This document shows positions 39,405 through 48,328 of a stretch of DNA of 64,000 nucleotides, piece after piece. The notes below the pieces were generated by a model. The model did not search any database. It was not told the DNA's origin and worked only from the letters and a program-made list of their open reading frames with translations. The position numbers and the translations under genes are program-made. Source of the stretch: an uncultured SAR86 cluster bacterium (GTDB lineage: Bacteria; Pseudomonadota; Gammaproteobacteria; Magnimaribacterales; Magnimaribacteraceae); assembly GCA_902594545.1 (NCBI GenBank), contig CACJMO010000002.1, positions 176,530-240,529 of the forward strand, written 5' to 3'. The number at the start of each line of letters is the position of its first letter. Within the stretch, counting starts at the first letter, position 1.

Positions 39405-40500
39405 AATCTACATTGGTCTAATGACTGGTACCAGTGCAGATTCCTTAGATTGTGCAGCTGTAAAATTTATCAATAACTCTATAAAGATCATTGGTGTTCA
39501 AAATTACAATTTACCCGAAAAGATAAAGAATGAAGTCCTATACTTATCCAGTTCACAAAATATTGACGCTTCCCGTTTGAGAGACCTGGATGAGAAGTTA
39601 GGCTTATTCTTTGCTGGCAAAGTAAAGGATTTTATGGAAGAGTTGTTGGTCAAACCAGAAGATATAAAAGCCATTGGATCACACGGTCAAACAATAAAAC
39701 ATGAACCGAATTCACCTAAACCTTTCTCATTGCAGATTGGAAATCCTCAACTGCTCAGCAATGAGCTTAATCTTGATATAGTAGCCAACTTTAGAGACGA
39801 CGATATAGAGGCAGGTGGTCAGGGAGCTCCATTGTCTCCTTTATTTCACAGGGAAATATTCAAGGCTGATAAAAATAGGCTAATCGTTAATATTGGCGGT
39901 ATCACCAACCTTACATATTTGAGTGATAAAGGAATAGTGGGATTTGATACTGGACCAGGAAATTGCCTTATCGATGCTTGGTCAAGAAAAAATGGTATAG
40001 GCGAGTTTGATGACAAAGGTGAATGGGCAAGGTCAGGCGAAATAAATCAAGAACTTTTAGGCTTAATGCTGGAAGACGATTACTTTAAAAAAAAATATCC
40101 CAAGAGCACGGGTCCAGATTATTTTAATATGGATTGGCTTCTAAAATTACTGGAAGAACTTAAAAGTGAAATTATTGAAAAGGACATTCAGGCTTCACTC
40201 TTAGAACTAACCGCTATGGCTCTATGTAAGGATATTGAGCAAATTCGAGTAAATACTGAAGAGATTTATTTTTGTGGTGGAGGTTCACACAATCTATTTT
40301 TGATGGAAAGAATAAGTGATTTATCAAAAAGAAGATGCCTAACAACGCAGGAGTTGGGAGTAGAACCTGATTATTTAGAAGCTATTTGTTTCGCTTGGTT
40401 AGCGAGAGAAAGAGTTAAAGGCACCCAATTTGACATGCAGGATATAACTGGAAGTGTTGGGAAAGTTTTTCTAGGAAAAATCTACAATCCTACTATATAG
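39397..40500 (+). CDS. anmK: Anhydro-N-acetylmuramic acid kinase
   Basis: A 367-residue ASKHA-fold kinase that phosphorylates and opens 1,6-anhydro-MurNAc released during murein turnover. [19 protein letters not shown] at the N-terminus, [19 protein letters not shown] and [12 protein letters not shown] are family signatures. The start is GTG 39397 with AGAGG six bases upstream, inside the end of the M23 gene. Its stop overlaps the convergent erpA stop by eight bases (CTATATAG). Confidence 0.94.
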   Translation: MDEIYIGLMTGTSADSLDCAAVKFINNSIKIIGVQNYNLPEKIKNEVLYLSSSQNIDASRLRDLDEKLGLFFAGKVKDFMEELLVKPEDIKAIGSHGQTIKHEPNSPKPFSLQIGNPQLLSNELNLDIVANFRDDDIEAGGQGAPLSPLFHREIFKADKNRLIVNIGGITNLTYLSDKGIVGFDTGPGNCLIDAWSRKNGIGEFDDKGEWARSGEINQELLGLMLEDDYFKKKYPKSTGPDYFNMDWLLKLLEELKSEIIEKDIQASLLELTAMALCKDIEQIRVNTEEIYFCGGGSHNLFLMERISDLSKRRCLTTQELGVEPDYLEAICFAWLARERVKGTQFDMQDITGSVGKVFLGKIYNPTI

Positions 40501-40843
40501 AAAAGGACTCACCACAACCGCAAGTAGTGGTTGCATTGGGGTTGGATATAATAAATTTAGACCCGGTTAGATCTTCAATGTAATCAACTGTAGATCCCTG
40601 AAGATACTGCAGACTGAGTGAATCGACCACAAGATTTGCTCCACCATTTTCGATACACGTGTCATCTTCTTCAACAACATCGTCAAAGGAAAAGCCGTAT
40701 TGAAATCCCGAACAACCTCCACCGGTTACATAAACTCTAAGATTTAACTGAGGGGAGTTAGCTTCATCACTCTTTAAAGATAAGATCTTTTGTACAGCGC
40801 CGTCGCTTAGCTGCATTAGAGAAGGAGTATATGTTTCAACCAT
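40493..40843 (-). CDS. erpA: Iron-sulfur cluster insertion protein ErpA
   Basis: A 116-residue A-type carrier delivering Fe-S clusters to apo-proteins. The three conserved cysteines are in [13 protein letters not shown] and the C-terminal [10 protein letters not shown]. The [11 protein letters not shown] ending and length favour ErpA over IscA. Likely local clients include GltB, GltD and other cluster enzymes. The ATG lies inside the argC end (eight-base overlap, ATGGTTGA), so translation is coupled to argC. Confidence 0.93.
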   Translation of the reverse strand: MVETYTPSLMQLSDGAVQKILSLKSDEANSPQLNLRVYVTGGGCSGFQYGFSFDDVVEEDDTCIENGGANLVVDSLSLQYLQGSTVDYIEDLTGSKFIISNPNATTTCGCGESFSI

Positions 40844-41843
40844 TGTCTAACCCTTTCAGTTGGTTATTGCCAGTAAGTAAATTGTAACACTCCATAGCCT
40901 GACCGGCAGCTCCCTTAACTAAATTATCTATTGCAGAGATAATGATAATTTGATTATCAATAGCTGAAGAATAGACGCCAATTTGACAGTTGTTTGTATT
41001 GGATACCTTTATAATCTCAGGTACTTCATCGTCACCCATCAAAAGAATATTTGGAGAATTTTTGTAAAATTCATAGAAAAGGTTTCTAAAGTTCTCTTCC
41101 ACTTTTTCCTCAAAGTTAACATGGATCGTAGCGTAAATACCTCGCATAGCCGGTATGAGGTGCGGAAGAAAATTAATTTCAAGACTGGATCCATAACTTT
41201 CTTCTAAAACTTGTTTTATCTCTGGTAAATGTCTATGACCTGAAGTTGCGTATGCTCTAAAATTTTCTTGTATTTCAGTTTTTAGAACATCTTCTACTGT
41301 GCTTCTTCCCGCTCCGCTAATCCCTGATTTTGCATCTATTGAAATCGAGCTTATTTTAAGCTTACCAGAGGTCAGAGGAAGTAATCCTAATATTGAAGCT
41401 GTCGGATAGCAGCCTGGTACTGCAATTAAAGTAGCTTTCTTAATCTGATCAGTATTCAGTTCTGTAAGTCCATAAATGGCAATTCTAAGATTTTCTTTAT
41501 CCAAGTGTTCGGAGCCATACCACTCCTTCCATATGCCTGTATCTTTAAGTCTGTAATCAGCGGATAAATCAACAACCTTAATGCCTCGATCCAAAAATGA
41601 ACCTGCCTTTTTCATAGATACTCCATGAGGAGTGGCAAAGAAGACAACATCGCATTCGAAAAATATATCATCATCAGGATCCACAAAATTCAAATTACAA
41701 TCTTTTACTAAATCGGCGACCTTTTTATCTTTTCGATCTCTAGAACTGACTGCTATAAGATCACTGGTCTCATGAGCAGATAAGAATTTTATTAATTCTT
41801 CACCGGCGAAACCTGATCCTCCAATAATTCCAACTTTCTTCAT
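40836..41843 (-). CDS. argC: N-acetyl-gamma-glutamyl-phosphate reductase
   Basis: A 335-residue NADPH-dependent reductase following ArgB in arginine synthesis. The N-terminal [14 protein letters not shown] is the nucleotide-binding loop and the catalytic Cys sits in [15 protein letters not shown] follows in the substrate region. I chose ATG 41843, with GAAAG eight bases upstream; TTG 41849 is also in frame. Placement with erpA and anmK matches Pseudomonas. Confidence 0.94.
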   Translation of the reverse strand: MKKVGIIGGSGFAGEELIKFLSAHETSDLIAVSSRDRKDKKVADLVKDCNLNFVDPDDDIFFECDVVFFATPHGVSMKKAGSFLDRGIKVVDLSADYRLKDTGIWKEWYGSEHLDKENLRIAIYGLTELNTDQIKKATLIAVPGCYPTASILGLLPLTSGKLKISSISIDAKSGISGAGRSTVEDVLKTEIQENFRAYATSGHRHLPEIKQVLEESYGSSLEINFLPHLIPAMRGIYATIHVNFEEKVEENFRNLFYEFYKNSPNILLMGDDEVPEIIKVSNTNNCQIGVYSSAIDNQIIIISAIDNLVKGAAGQAMECYNLLTGNNQLKGLDNG

Positions 41844-41872
41844 TTTCAAACTTTCGATAAAAAAGGCCGCGG

Positions 41873-41878
41873 ATTATA
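41873..41878 (-). promoter_or_regulatory. Candidate -10 element of argC-erpA
   Basis: On the minus strand TATAAT is followed by the GC-rich stretch CCGCGGCC and lies about 30 bases ahead of the argC ATG. No convincing -35 hexamer is seen, and no ARG-box-like palindrome was recognised. Confidence 0.45.
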
Positions 41879-41902
41879 TATTAGTAAAGATAGGATTTAG
41901 AA

Positions 41903-42343
41903 TTAATTTCTGAGGTAAACATTCAAAAGTAATCTTTCCCAAGATGAGATATCCCTTAGCAACAGACCTTTTGAAGCAAATGATTCAGATTCCTGCAAAA
42001 GACCTTGCTTATATCGTATGTGGGCAAGTCTTAGGTATAGAGCACCGTCATTCTTTGTGATTCTTAAAGCTCGTTCTAATTCAGTGTTAGCTTCAATATA
42101 TTTTCTTTTCATTAAATGAGCATCGGCTCCCATCAGAATTCTTTGAACAGATGGATTATGAGCATTTATTTTCAATATCTCTTCTTCCAAAAAGTCATCA
42201 TTGGATATCAGCATCTCAACAGTCTGGGAAAAATTATTGACTGGGATTGTGTAATTAGATGCATCTCTAGAAACTTGATTAGAAGTACAAGAGATAAATG
42301 TAGATATAAAGATTATCCCAATTAAATATCTAATGTTCTTCAA
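41903..42343 (-). CDS. Small TPR lipoprotein
   Basis: A 146-residue predicted lipoprotein. The signal peptide MKNIRYLIGIIFISTFISC ends in a lipobox with Cys19. Residues 70-140 hold two TPR-like helical pairs (VQRILMGADAHLMKRKYIEANTEL region, then GALYLRLAHIRYKQGLLQESESFA region). The TTG start overlaps the mrcB stop (TTGA), with GGAGGG just upstream, so it is translationally coupled to PBP1B. Class A PBPs have outer-membrane lipoprotein activators (LpoA, LpoB); this protein is in the right place for such a role, but sequence alone does not show it. Confidence 0.8.
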   Translation of the reverse strand: MKNIRYLIGIIFISTFISCTSNQVSRDASNYTIPVNNFSQTVEMLISNDDFLEEEILKINAHNPSVQRILMGADAHLMKRKYIEANTELERALRITKNDGALYLRLAHIRYKQGLLQESESFASKGLLLRDISSWERLLLNVYLRN

Positions 42344-44637
42344 CCTTGCCCTCCTTCGAACACTTCTCTGAGTCTATCCAGAATAGTTTCTGTTGATTGT
42401 TGTTTTTTACTCGCACACTTTCTTCTGACATCTGGAATTTTTGTTGGTTCAGTCCCTTTTATAAATGGAACTTTTATGGAATTCTTACATGCTTCACCAC
42501 TTAGAAGGCCATCCTTAAGATCTGTCCAAATATATTCTACACGCGGAAGTATAGTTTTTTCTGTTGAAGGAGGGTTAATGTCATTAATTACATTCTTCCA
42601 TACTTGAAATGCACCTGTTCTTCCTGTCAGTGGTGTGGGCCTATTATCATCGAACCCTAACCATACAAGAAGAAGCAAATCGCCCGCAAAACCTACAAAC
42701 CAACTATCTCTTTGATCATCTGAGGTGCCTGTTTTACCTCCAGCATTCCAGTTTTCTATTTCCTTCTTTGAGTAACCTCTCGCAGTTCCTCGGATAAATG
42801 TTTGTTGAAGTGCAAACTTAAGCAGTGTAATAGGTTCTGGACGTATTCTTTGTTCTATACTGTAAGGATAAGAGAGCTCAATATCTCCTGCAGTATCTTT
42901 AATTTGTCTGACAGAACGTATGGGCGTATAAAATCCATCCCCCGCTATGGTTTGATAAGCTTGAATTGCTTCAAAAGGTGAAAGTTCAAAAGATCCTATG
43001 AATAATGAAGGGTAGTTTGGAACCTGCTTGGTTATTCCAAGATTTGCAAAGATTTCTTCTACTGGCTCATAACCAACATCAAGACCTAATCTTGCTGAAG
43101 CAATGTTGTAAGACTGCCATAACGCTACATGAAGAGGGATTTCACCGTGAAACTTTTTATTAAAATTATCAGGTTCCCAGACTTTACCACCACTTATTAA
43201 ACTAAGTTTAGAATCATCGAGTATGGTTGTGAGCGTGTAATCATTGTATTTATCAAGTGCAGTCAAATAAATAAGGGGTTTAACTAAGGAACCAATTGGT
43301 CTAATAGCGTTAATAGACCGATTAAAACCGTAACTCGACGGACTGGTACTCCCCACAACTGCTTTAATCTCTCCATTTGTAATATCTACTGCAATTGCAG
43401 CACCTTCGATATCTAATAATTTATTGCCGTACTTCCTTACTAATTCTTTTTTAGATTTAACAATATTCTTTTGAAGAGACTCTTGCAAAACAGGGTCTAG
43501 ATTTGTCTCTATTGCCAACCCTTTGGTTCTAAGCTCACTCTCATTGAAATTCTTTTGTAACTCTATCCTTACCAGATCATGAAAAGCGGGATATTTAGTT
43601 TCTGTTCTGTAATTTGGTGAAGAAATACCTAGGTCATTTTGCAGCAGAGTTTCCAGTTCGGTATTAGATATTTTGTTTGCCCTATTAAGTATCCTCAATA
43701 CTAGGTTTCTTCTATTTGTGGCATTGTTTGGATTTCTTCTTGGATTGTATAAGGAAGGTCCTTTTAGCATTCCTACTAACAAGGCAATTTGATCCTTTGA
43801 TAAATTTTCGATGGACGTTCCAAAAAAATGTTGAGAGCCCATGCCAAATCCATGTATGGCTCTTCTTCCCGACTGAGCTAGAAATACATCGTTTATATAA
43901 GCAAGTAATATTTCCTCCTTTGAGTAATGCAGTTCAATTAGCAAGGATGCAATAGCTTCCATGATCTTTCTTCTTATTGTCTGTTCCGAAGAGAAGAAAA
44001 GGCTTTTAGCTAATTGTTGTGTAATGGTACTCCCACCCTGCTCAATTTCTCCTGCTTGTATATTTTTGAAGAAAGCACGAGAAATAGATTTAAAAGAAAC
44101 CCCATAGTGATTGAAAAAATTTTGATCTTCTACAACCAGAATAGTATCAATCAAAACTTGAGGAACATCTGGCCAATTCAATAAAACTCTATCTTCCATA
44201 TGCGATGGATACATTCCCCCAATAGCAATGGGCTCAAGTCTTATAAAATCCTCGGCTATTCCCAATTGGTTACGGATACTAATAACTTGCTTACCTTCAA
44301 AACTAACTTCGAATATGCCTGATCGTTGATCTTGATAACCTCTTAGATAAATTTTTAGATTGTCTTTGGTTAACTTATATTGACCAGGAGTTTCTGGTTC
44401 GTCAGAACTGACATAAGAAAGCATATCCAACTCTCTTTCCAGATTCTTAATATTTAAAAGAGATCTTTCAGCTAGCTCTAGAGGTCTGGAATAAATCTTA
44501 GCCGGTACTGTCCACAAAACACCATCTAGTTTAGAAGTAACTCGGTAATCGATTACAGCAATAACTGCTGCAAAAAAAGTGAAAAGGACTATGAAAATTA
44601 GACCTAATGAAAAGCCAATTGTTAATCTAAATTTCAT
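42340..44637 (-). CDS. mrcB: Penicillin-binding protein 1B (class A, bifunctional)
   Basis: A 765-residue peptidoglycan synthase with one N-terminal membrane helix (about residues 5-30), then a UB2H-like region (DGVLWTVPAKIYSRPLEL onward), the mark of PBP1B. The GT51 domain has Glu170 in VVEDQNFF and GGSTITQQLAKSL. The transpeptidase carries SLVK (450-453), SYN (509-511) and KTGT (635-638). It complements the PBP1A at 8811-11177, so the cell keeps both class A synthases in spite of its compact genome. Confidence 0.94.
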   Translation of the reverse strand: MKFRLTIGFSLGLIFIVLFTFFAAVIAVIDYRVTSKLDGVLWTVPAKIYSRPLELAERSLLNIKNLERELDMLSYVSSDEPETPGQYKLTKDNLKIYLRGYQDQRSGIFEVSFEGKQVISIRNQLGIAEDFIRLEPIAIGGMYPSHMEDRVLLNWPDVPQVLIDTILVVEDQNFFNHYGVSFKSISRAFFKNIQAGEIEQGGSTITQQLAKSLFFSSEQTIRRKIMEAIASLLIELHYSKEEILLAYINDVFLAQSGRRAIHGFGMGSQHFFGTSIENLSKDQIALLVGMLKGPSLYNPRRNPNNATNRRNLVLRILNRANKISNTELETLLQNDLGISSPNYRTETKYPAFHDLVRIELQKNFNESELRTKGLAIETNLDPVLQESLQKNIVKSKKELVRKYGNKLLDIEGAAIAVDITNGEIKAVVGSTSPSSYGFNRSINAIRPIGSLVKPLIYLTALDKYNDYTLTTILDDSKLSLISGGKVWEPDNFNKKFHGEIPLHVALWQSYNIASARLGLDVGYEPVEEIFANLGITKQVPNYPSLFIGSFELSPFEAIQAYQTIAGDGFYTPIRSVRQIKDTAGDIELSYPYSIEQRIRPEPITLLKFALQQTFIRGTARGYSKKEIENWNAGGKTGTSDDQRDSWFVGFAGDLLLLVWLGFDDNRPTPLTGRTGAFQVWKNVINDINPPSTEKTILPRVEYIWTDLKDGLLSGEACKNSIKVPFIKGTEPTKIPDVRRKCASKKQQSTETILDRLREVFEGGQG

Positions 44638-44702
44638 CTAATTGTTTGATACTTGGTACACTGCGCACAGTCTACGATTTTAAAATGATTTTAGGAAAAA
44701 AA

Positions 44703-45710
44703 ATGAAATATGATTTAAGTTGTATTGGTAGTGCTTTAGTAGATATTACTTTCGAAATAGATGAATCTTTTGCTGAAAAAAATAACAGCCGGGGGATTCC
44801 CAAAGGCGCTATGACATTAATTGAAAAGGATGACCAAAATAGCATAATAGAAGAGCTTGTTAATCTGGGTAAAAAGTCTCATAGAGCTTGTGGTGGTTCT
44901 GCCACTAACTCTATAGTAGCTGCTTCTCTATTCGGGTCTAATTGCTATATGTCTTGCATCGTAAATGATGATGATAATGGAAGGTTTTATTTAGACGACT
45001 TGTCATCAAATGGAGTTGATCATGTTTCTGACTTATACGAGTCTGACCTGCCTTCAGGTCAATGTTTGGTCATGGTATCTGAGGATGCAGAGAGGACAAT
45101 GTGCACTAATCTTGGAGTCAACGTTAATTTCTCCTCAGAAAATGTAGATGAAGAAATCATCAAAAATTCAGATTATCTTTTTATTGAAGGCTACCTAATT
45201 GCTTCTCCTGATGGGTATGATTCAATAAAAAAGGCGATAACCATGGCTGTGAAACATAAGACCAAAATAGCCTTATCCCTTTCTGATGCTTTTATTGTCA
45301 ACTCATTTGAAAAAGAATTAAAAGAACTTACAAAAGACAAATGTAATTTAATTTTTTGCAATGAAGCGGAAGCTAAAGAATTTAGTCATGCAAATAATCA
45401 AACAGATATATTTGATTACTTCAAGAATTATACCGCCAATCTGCTAATCACTAAAGGTTCCCAGGGCTGTGTAGGTTATTCAGAGGATAAAATAATAATT
45501 GTTCCTGGATTCGAAGTGGTGGCAATAGATACAAATGGCGCGGGTGATATGTTTGCAGGAGCAGTCCTTAGTGAATTAATTAAACAAAAAAACCTTGAAG
45601 AGGCTGCCAAATTTGGTTGTTTTTCTGCTTCAAAAATTGTCCAAAATTCAGGACCAAGATTAGCCAAAGAAGAGTATGCAAAAATTATGGAAAGTTTTTC
45701 TAGCTATTAA
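44703..45710 (+). CDS. PfkB-family sugar/nucleoside kinase
   Basis: A 335-residue ribokinase-fold kinase resembling adenosine kinase-like proteins. CGGSATNSIVAASLFG gives the first signature and the C-terminal DTNGAGDMFAGAVL carries the catalytic Asp and anion hole of PfkB signature 2. The substrate is not settled; the IPKGAMTLIE region is common in the adenosine-kinase-like subgroup. I chose ATG 44703 because AGGA lies eight bases upstream; earlier in-frame starts at 44646 and 44685 lack one. It is divergent from mrcB. Confidence 0.85.
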   Translation: MKYDLSCIGSALVDITFEIDESFAEKNNSRGIPKGAMTLIEKDDQNSIIEELVNLGKKSHRACGGSATNSIVAASLFGSNCYMSCIVNDDDNGRFYLDDLSSNGVDHVSDLYESDLPSGQCLVMVSEDAERTMCTNLGVNVNFSSENVDEEIIKNSDYLFIEGYLIASPDGYDSIKKAITMAVKHKTKIALSLSDAFIVNSFEKELKELTKDKCNLIFCNEAEAKEFSHANNQTDIFDYFKNYTANLLITKGSQGCVGYSEDKIIIVPGFEVVAIDTNGAGDMFAGAVLSELIKQKNLEEAAKFGCFSASKIVQNSGPRLAKEEYAKIMESFSSY

Positions 45711-45770
45711 AAAATTATTCTGATACATTGCTGCGCCTTTAAAACTTAAAGTTCATAAATACTCTTAAAA

Positions 45771-46373
45771 ATGCCTGCAAAAAAGACTACAAAAAAGACA
45801 ACAAACAATAAGAATACTAAGAAAGCAGTAGCTAAAAAAACTACTACTAAAAAGACAACAACAAAAAAAGTTGCACCAAAGAAGCCAGCTGCTAAAAAAG
45901 TTACAGCTAAAAAAACAGCCCCAAAAAAAGCTAAAAAAATAGAAAAATATGAAGAAGCTCAATTCTTAGCTTCTATTAAACCTTATGCGTTAAAAAAGAA
46001 TGAAAAGTATATGAACGCTAAGCAAAAACAACATTTTCAAGAGATCCTAGTAAGCTGGAAGGAGCAACTTCAAATTGAACAGGACAGAACGGCAGATAAA
46101 ATTCAAAAAAACGTGAGCCACTTTCCAGATGAATCTGATAGAGCGACCCATGAAGAAGAATTCACTCTTGAATTAAGGACACGCGAAAGAGAAAGGAAAT
46201 TACTATCCAAAATAAGTGAATCAATCGAAGATCTGAAATCCGATGATTATGGTTATTGTGCCTCTTGTGGAATAGAAATTGGCATAAGAAGACTGGAAGC
46301 TAGACCTACTGCTACGCGCTGTATCGATTGCAAAACTATTGAAGAAATTCACGAAAGGCAGCAATATGGCTAG
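45771..46373 (+). CDS. dksA: DksA with a lysine-rich histone-like N-terminal tail
   Basis: A 200-residue protein. Residues 1-56 are a low-complexity Lys/Thr/Ala/Pro tail (23 lysines) of KKTTT and PKKPAAKK units, like histone H1 or the AlgP tail. From about residue 65 the sequence is canonical DksA: coiled coil with the tip DESDRA (120-125, DxxDxA) and a zinc finger Cys163-x2-Cys166...Cys184-x2-Cys187. DksA binds the RNA polymerase secondary channel and works with ppGpp to tune rRNA promoters. Pseudomonas DksA starts directly at the equivalent of residue 60. The tail suggests added DNA or RNA affinity. The downstream gene pcnB follows six bases later. Confidence 0.9.
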   Translation: MPAKKTTKKTTNNKNTKKAVAKKTTTKKTTTKKVAPKKPAAKKVTAKKTAPKKAKKIEKYEEAQFLASIKPYALKKNEKYMNAKQKQHFQEILVSWKEQLQIEQDRTADKIQKNVSHFPDESDRATHEEEFTLELRTRERERKLLSKISESIEDLKSDDYGYCASCGIEIGIRRLEARPTATRCIDCKTIEEIHERQQYG

Positions 46374-46379
46374 TAAGTT

Positions 46380-47579
46380 TTGCTAGTTAAAAACGAAAAA
46401 ATTCGAAAACCAGAGATATTAAAAATCTCTGATCACAATATTCTCCCCGAAAGCCTAGATAAAGATGCTAGTTCTATAGCACATAGACTTAATGAAGCTG
46501 GTTTTGAAGCTTATATTGTTGGAGGCTTTGTAAGAGATTCTATTCTTGGCCTAAAACCTAAAGATTCTGATGTGGTTACAAATGCAACCCCTGAAGAAAT
46601 AAATAAAATAGTTCCTAAAACTAGAATAATAGGAAGGAGATTTAAAATTGTTCATGCCAGAGCAGGAAGAAGAATAACTGAAATCTCTACATTTAGAGCC
46701 GCCGATAAAAATCAAACAATTAAATCAAATAAAGGACTGATTCTCAGGGACAATAATTACGGAACTATAGAACAAGATGCATTTCGGAGAGATTTTACAA
46801 TTAACTCTCTTTACCTTGATATGCAAAAAATGGAAGTTCTTGACTTTACAGGGGGTTATACAGATCTCAAAAATAGAATGTTAAAAACCATAGGAAAAAG
46901 TTCAGAACGTTTCAGAGAAGACCCGGTACGGATACTAAGAGCGATTAGATTTAAATCTAAATTAGATCTGAAATTTGATCCAGAGATAGAAAAGGATATT
47001 CATAAATTATGTTATTTATTGGAAGAAATTCCTTCAGGCAGAAATTATGAAGAAACTCTTAAAATGTTCATGACAGGCAGTGCTGAAAAGATTTTTCTTG
47101 AAATGCAAACTTATAATTTAACAAAATATCTACTTCCTCAAACTAAAAATTTCTTATCATCAAAAAAAGATAAGAGGTTTATTTTAAATGCACTCAGAGA
47201 TACTGATCAAAGGTATCGAAATAACCAAACCCTTACTCCCTCTTTTCTCTTTTCAGTTCTCCTTTGGCCAGCTTTAGTTAACAAGACAGGTCCTCTTAAT
47301 TTCAAAAAAATCAAAATTACTAAGGTTTCAAGAATTGCCAATTTCATTCTAAAAAAACATAACGAAAATTGTTTCATTCCAAAAAGAATTCAACAATCAA
47401 TTAAGGAGACTTGGGAATTGCAGATTTTGCTTATGAAAATTCCTGAGAAAGCTAATATTGCTTTAAAACATAAAAGATTCAGAGCTGCATATGATTTTTT
47501 ATTGCTGAGAGAAAAGTCAGGTGAAAAATTAAATCAAATTGGAGACTGGTGGACAAAAAAAATTACCAAGAAAATCTAG
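46380..47579 (+). CDS. pcnB: Poly(A) polymerase I
   Basis: A 399-residue nucleotidyltransferase adding poly(A) tails that promote RNA decay. AYIVGGFVRDSILG and the metal-binding pair in KPKDSDVVTNATPEE form the catalytic head; RRFKIVHA, RRDFTINSLYLD and the neck region FREDPVRILRAIRFKSKL follow. It is a little shorter than the E. coli enzyme. The start is a TTG at 46380; no ATG occurs before the catalytic motifs. dksA-pcnB order is conserved in gammaproteobacteria. Confidence 0.9.
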   Translation: MLVKNEKIRKPEILKISDHNILPESLDKDASSIAHRLNEAGFEAYIVGGFVRDSILGLKPKDSDVVTNATPEEINKIVPKTRIIGRRFKIVHARAGRRITEISTFRAADKNQTIKSNKGLILRDNNYGTIEQDAFRRDFTINSLYLDMQKMEVLDFTGGYTDLKNRMLKTIGKSSERFREDPVRILRAIRFKSKLDLKFDPEIEKDIHKLCYLLEEIPSGRNYEETLKMFMTGSAEKIFLEMQTYNLTKYLLPQTKNFLSSKKDKRFILNALRDTDQRYRNNQTLTPSFLFSVLLWPALVNKTGPLNFKKIKITKVSRIANFILKKHNENCFIPKRIQQSIKETWELQILLMKIPEKANIALKHKRFRAAYDFLLLREKSGEKLNQIGDWWTKKITKKI

Positions 47580-47633
47580 GTTAAAAGAAAAAAGGCTCAA
47601 TTTGGTTTAATATGTATCTGCACTATTCTTGTT

Positions 47634-48323
47634 ATGGAAAAAGACCAAATCAATATAAAGGCATTTGAAAAGTTACCTAAATTTATAGCAGTTGAGGGCC
47701 CCATAGGTGCAGGAAAAACTACTTTAAGTTCTCTTTTAGCTGACTCATTTGGTTATGACACCTTCCTTGAAAAGCCTTCAGAAAATCCTTTCCTTCCTGA
47801 TTTTTACATCAATCCTTCTCAAGCGGCATTAGCTACTCAATTATTCTTTCTTTTTCAGCGCGTTAAGCAAATACAAGAAATTAAACAAGAAGATATATTT
47901 TTACCAAACAGAGTATCGGACTTTCTTTTAGACAAGGATAGGCTCTTTGCCAAAGCAACACTTTCAGCAGAAGAATTAAAACTGTATGATCAGATATATC
48001 AATATCTATCTATTGATTTACCAACTCCTGATTTAGTAATTTATCTTCAGGCAGATACTAAAACCCTTTATGAACGCGTCATGCATAGAGGTATTGAGAT
48101 GGAAAAAACAATTAGCTTCGAATATTTGGAGCTACTAAACGAGACTTACAAAGAATTCTTTTTTGAATACGAAAGGTCTCCTGTCCTGATAGTTAATTCA
48201 GATTATCTGGATTTTCAAACTAACAAAAACGATTACAACCTCTTACTGCACAAACTATTGGACTATTTTAATAAGCCAGAGGGTTCAAAAATGTATTTCA
48301 ATCCTTCACCTGCTTTAATATAG
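47634..48323 (+). CDS. Deoxynucleoside kinase
   Basis: A 229-residue kinase of the deoxyadenosine/deoxyguanosine/thymidine kinase-2 type. The P-loop GPIGAGKT is at residues 22-29, [18 protein letters not shown] resembles the substrate-binding segment of bacterial dNKs, and the LID region contains [11 protein letters not shown]. It salvages deoxynucleosides to monophosphates. In several gammaproteobacteria folK occupies this position after pcnB, sometimes beside such a kinase; here no folK is present. It is followed five bases later by acs. Confidence 0.85.
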   Translation: MEKDQINIKAFEKLPKFIAVEGPIGAGKTTLSSLLADSFGYDTFLEKPSENPFLPDFYINPSQAALATQLFFLFQRVKQIQEIKQEDIFLPNRVSDFLLDKDRLFAKATLSAEELKLYDQIYQYLSIDLPTPDLVIYLQADTKTLYERVMHRGIEMEKTISFEYLELLNETYKEFFFEYERSPVLIVNSDYLDFQTNKNDYNLLLHKLLDYFNKPEGSKMYFNPSPALI

Positions 48324-48328
48324 AAATT

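Noticed and set aside
45765..45962. A 65-codon Phe/Ser/Cys-rich frame on the minus strand
   Set aside because: It is the mirror of the lysine-rich tail of DksA; poly-AAA codons read as TTT on the other strand. It has no ribosome site or homologue.
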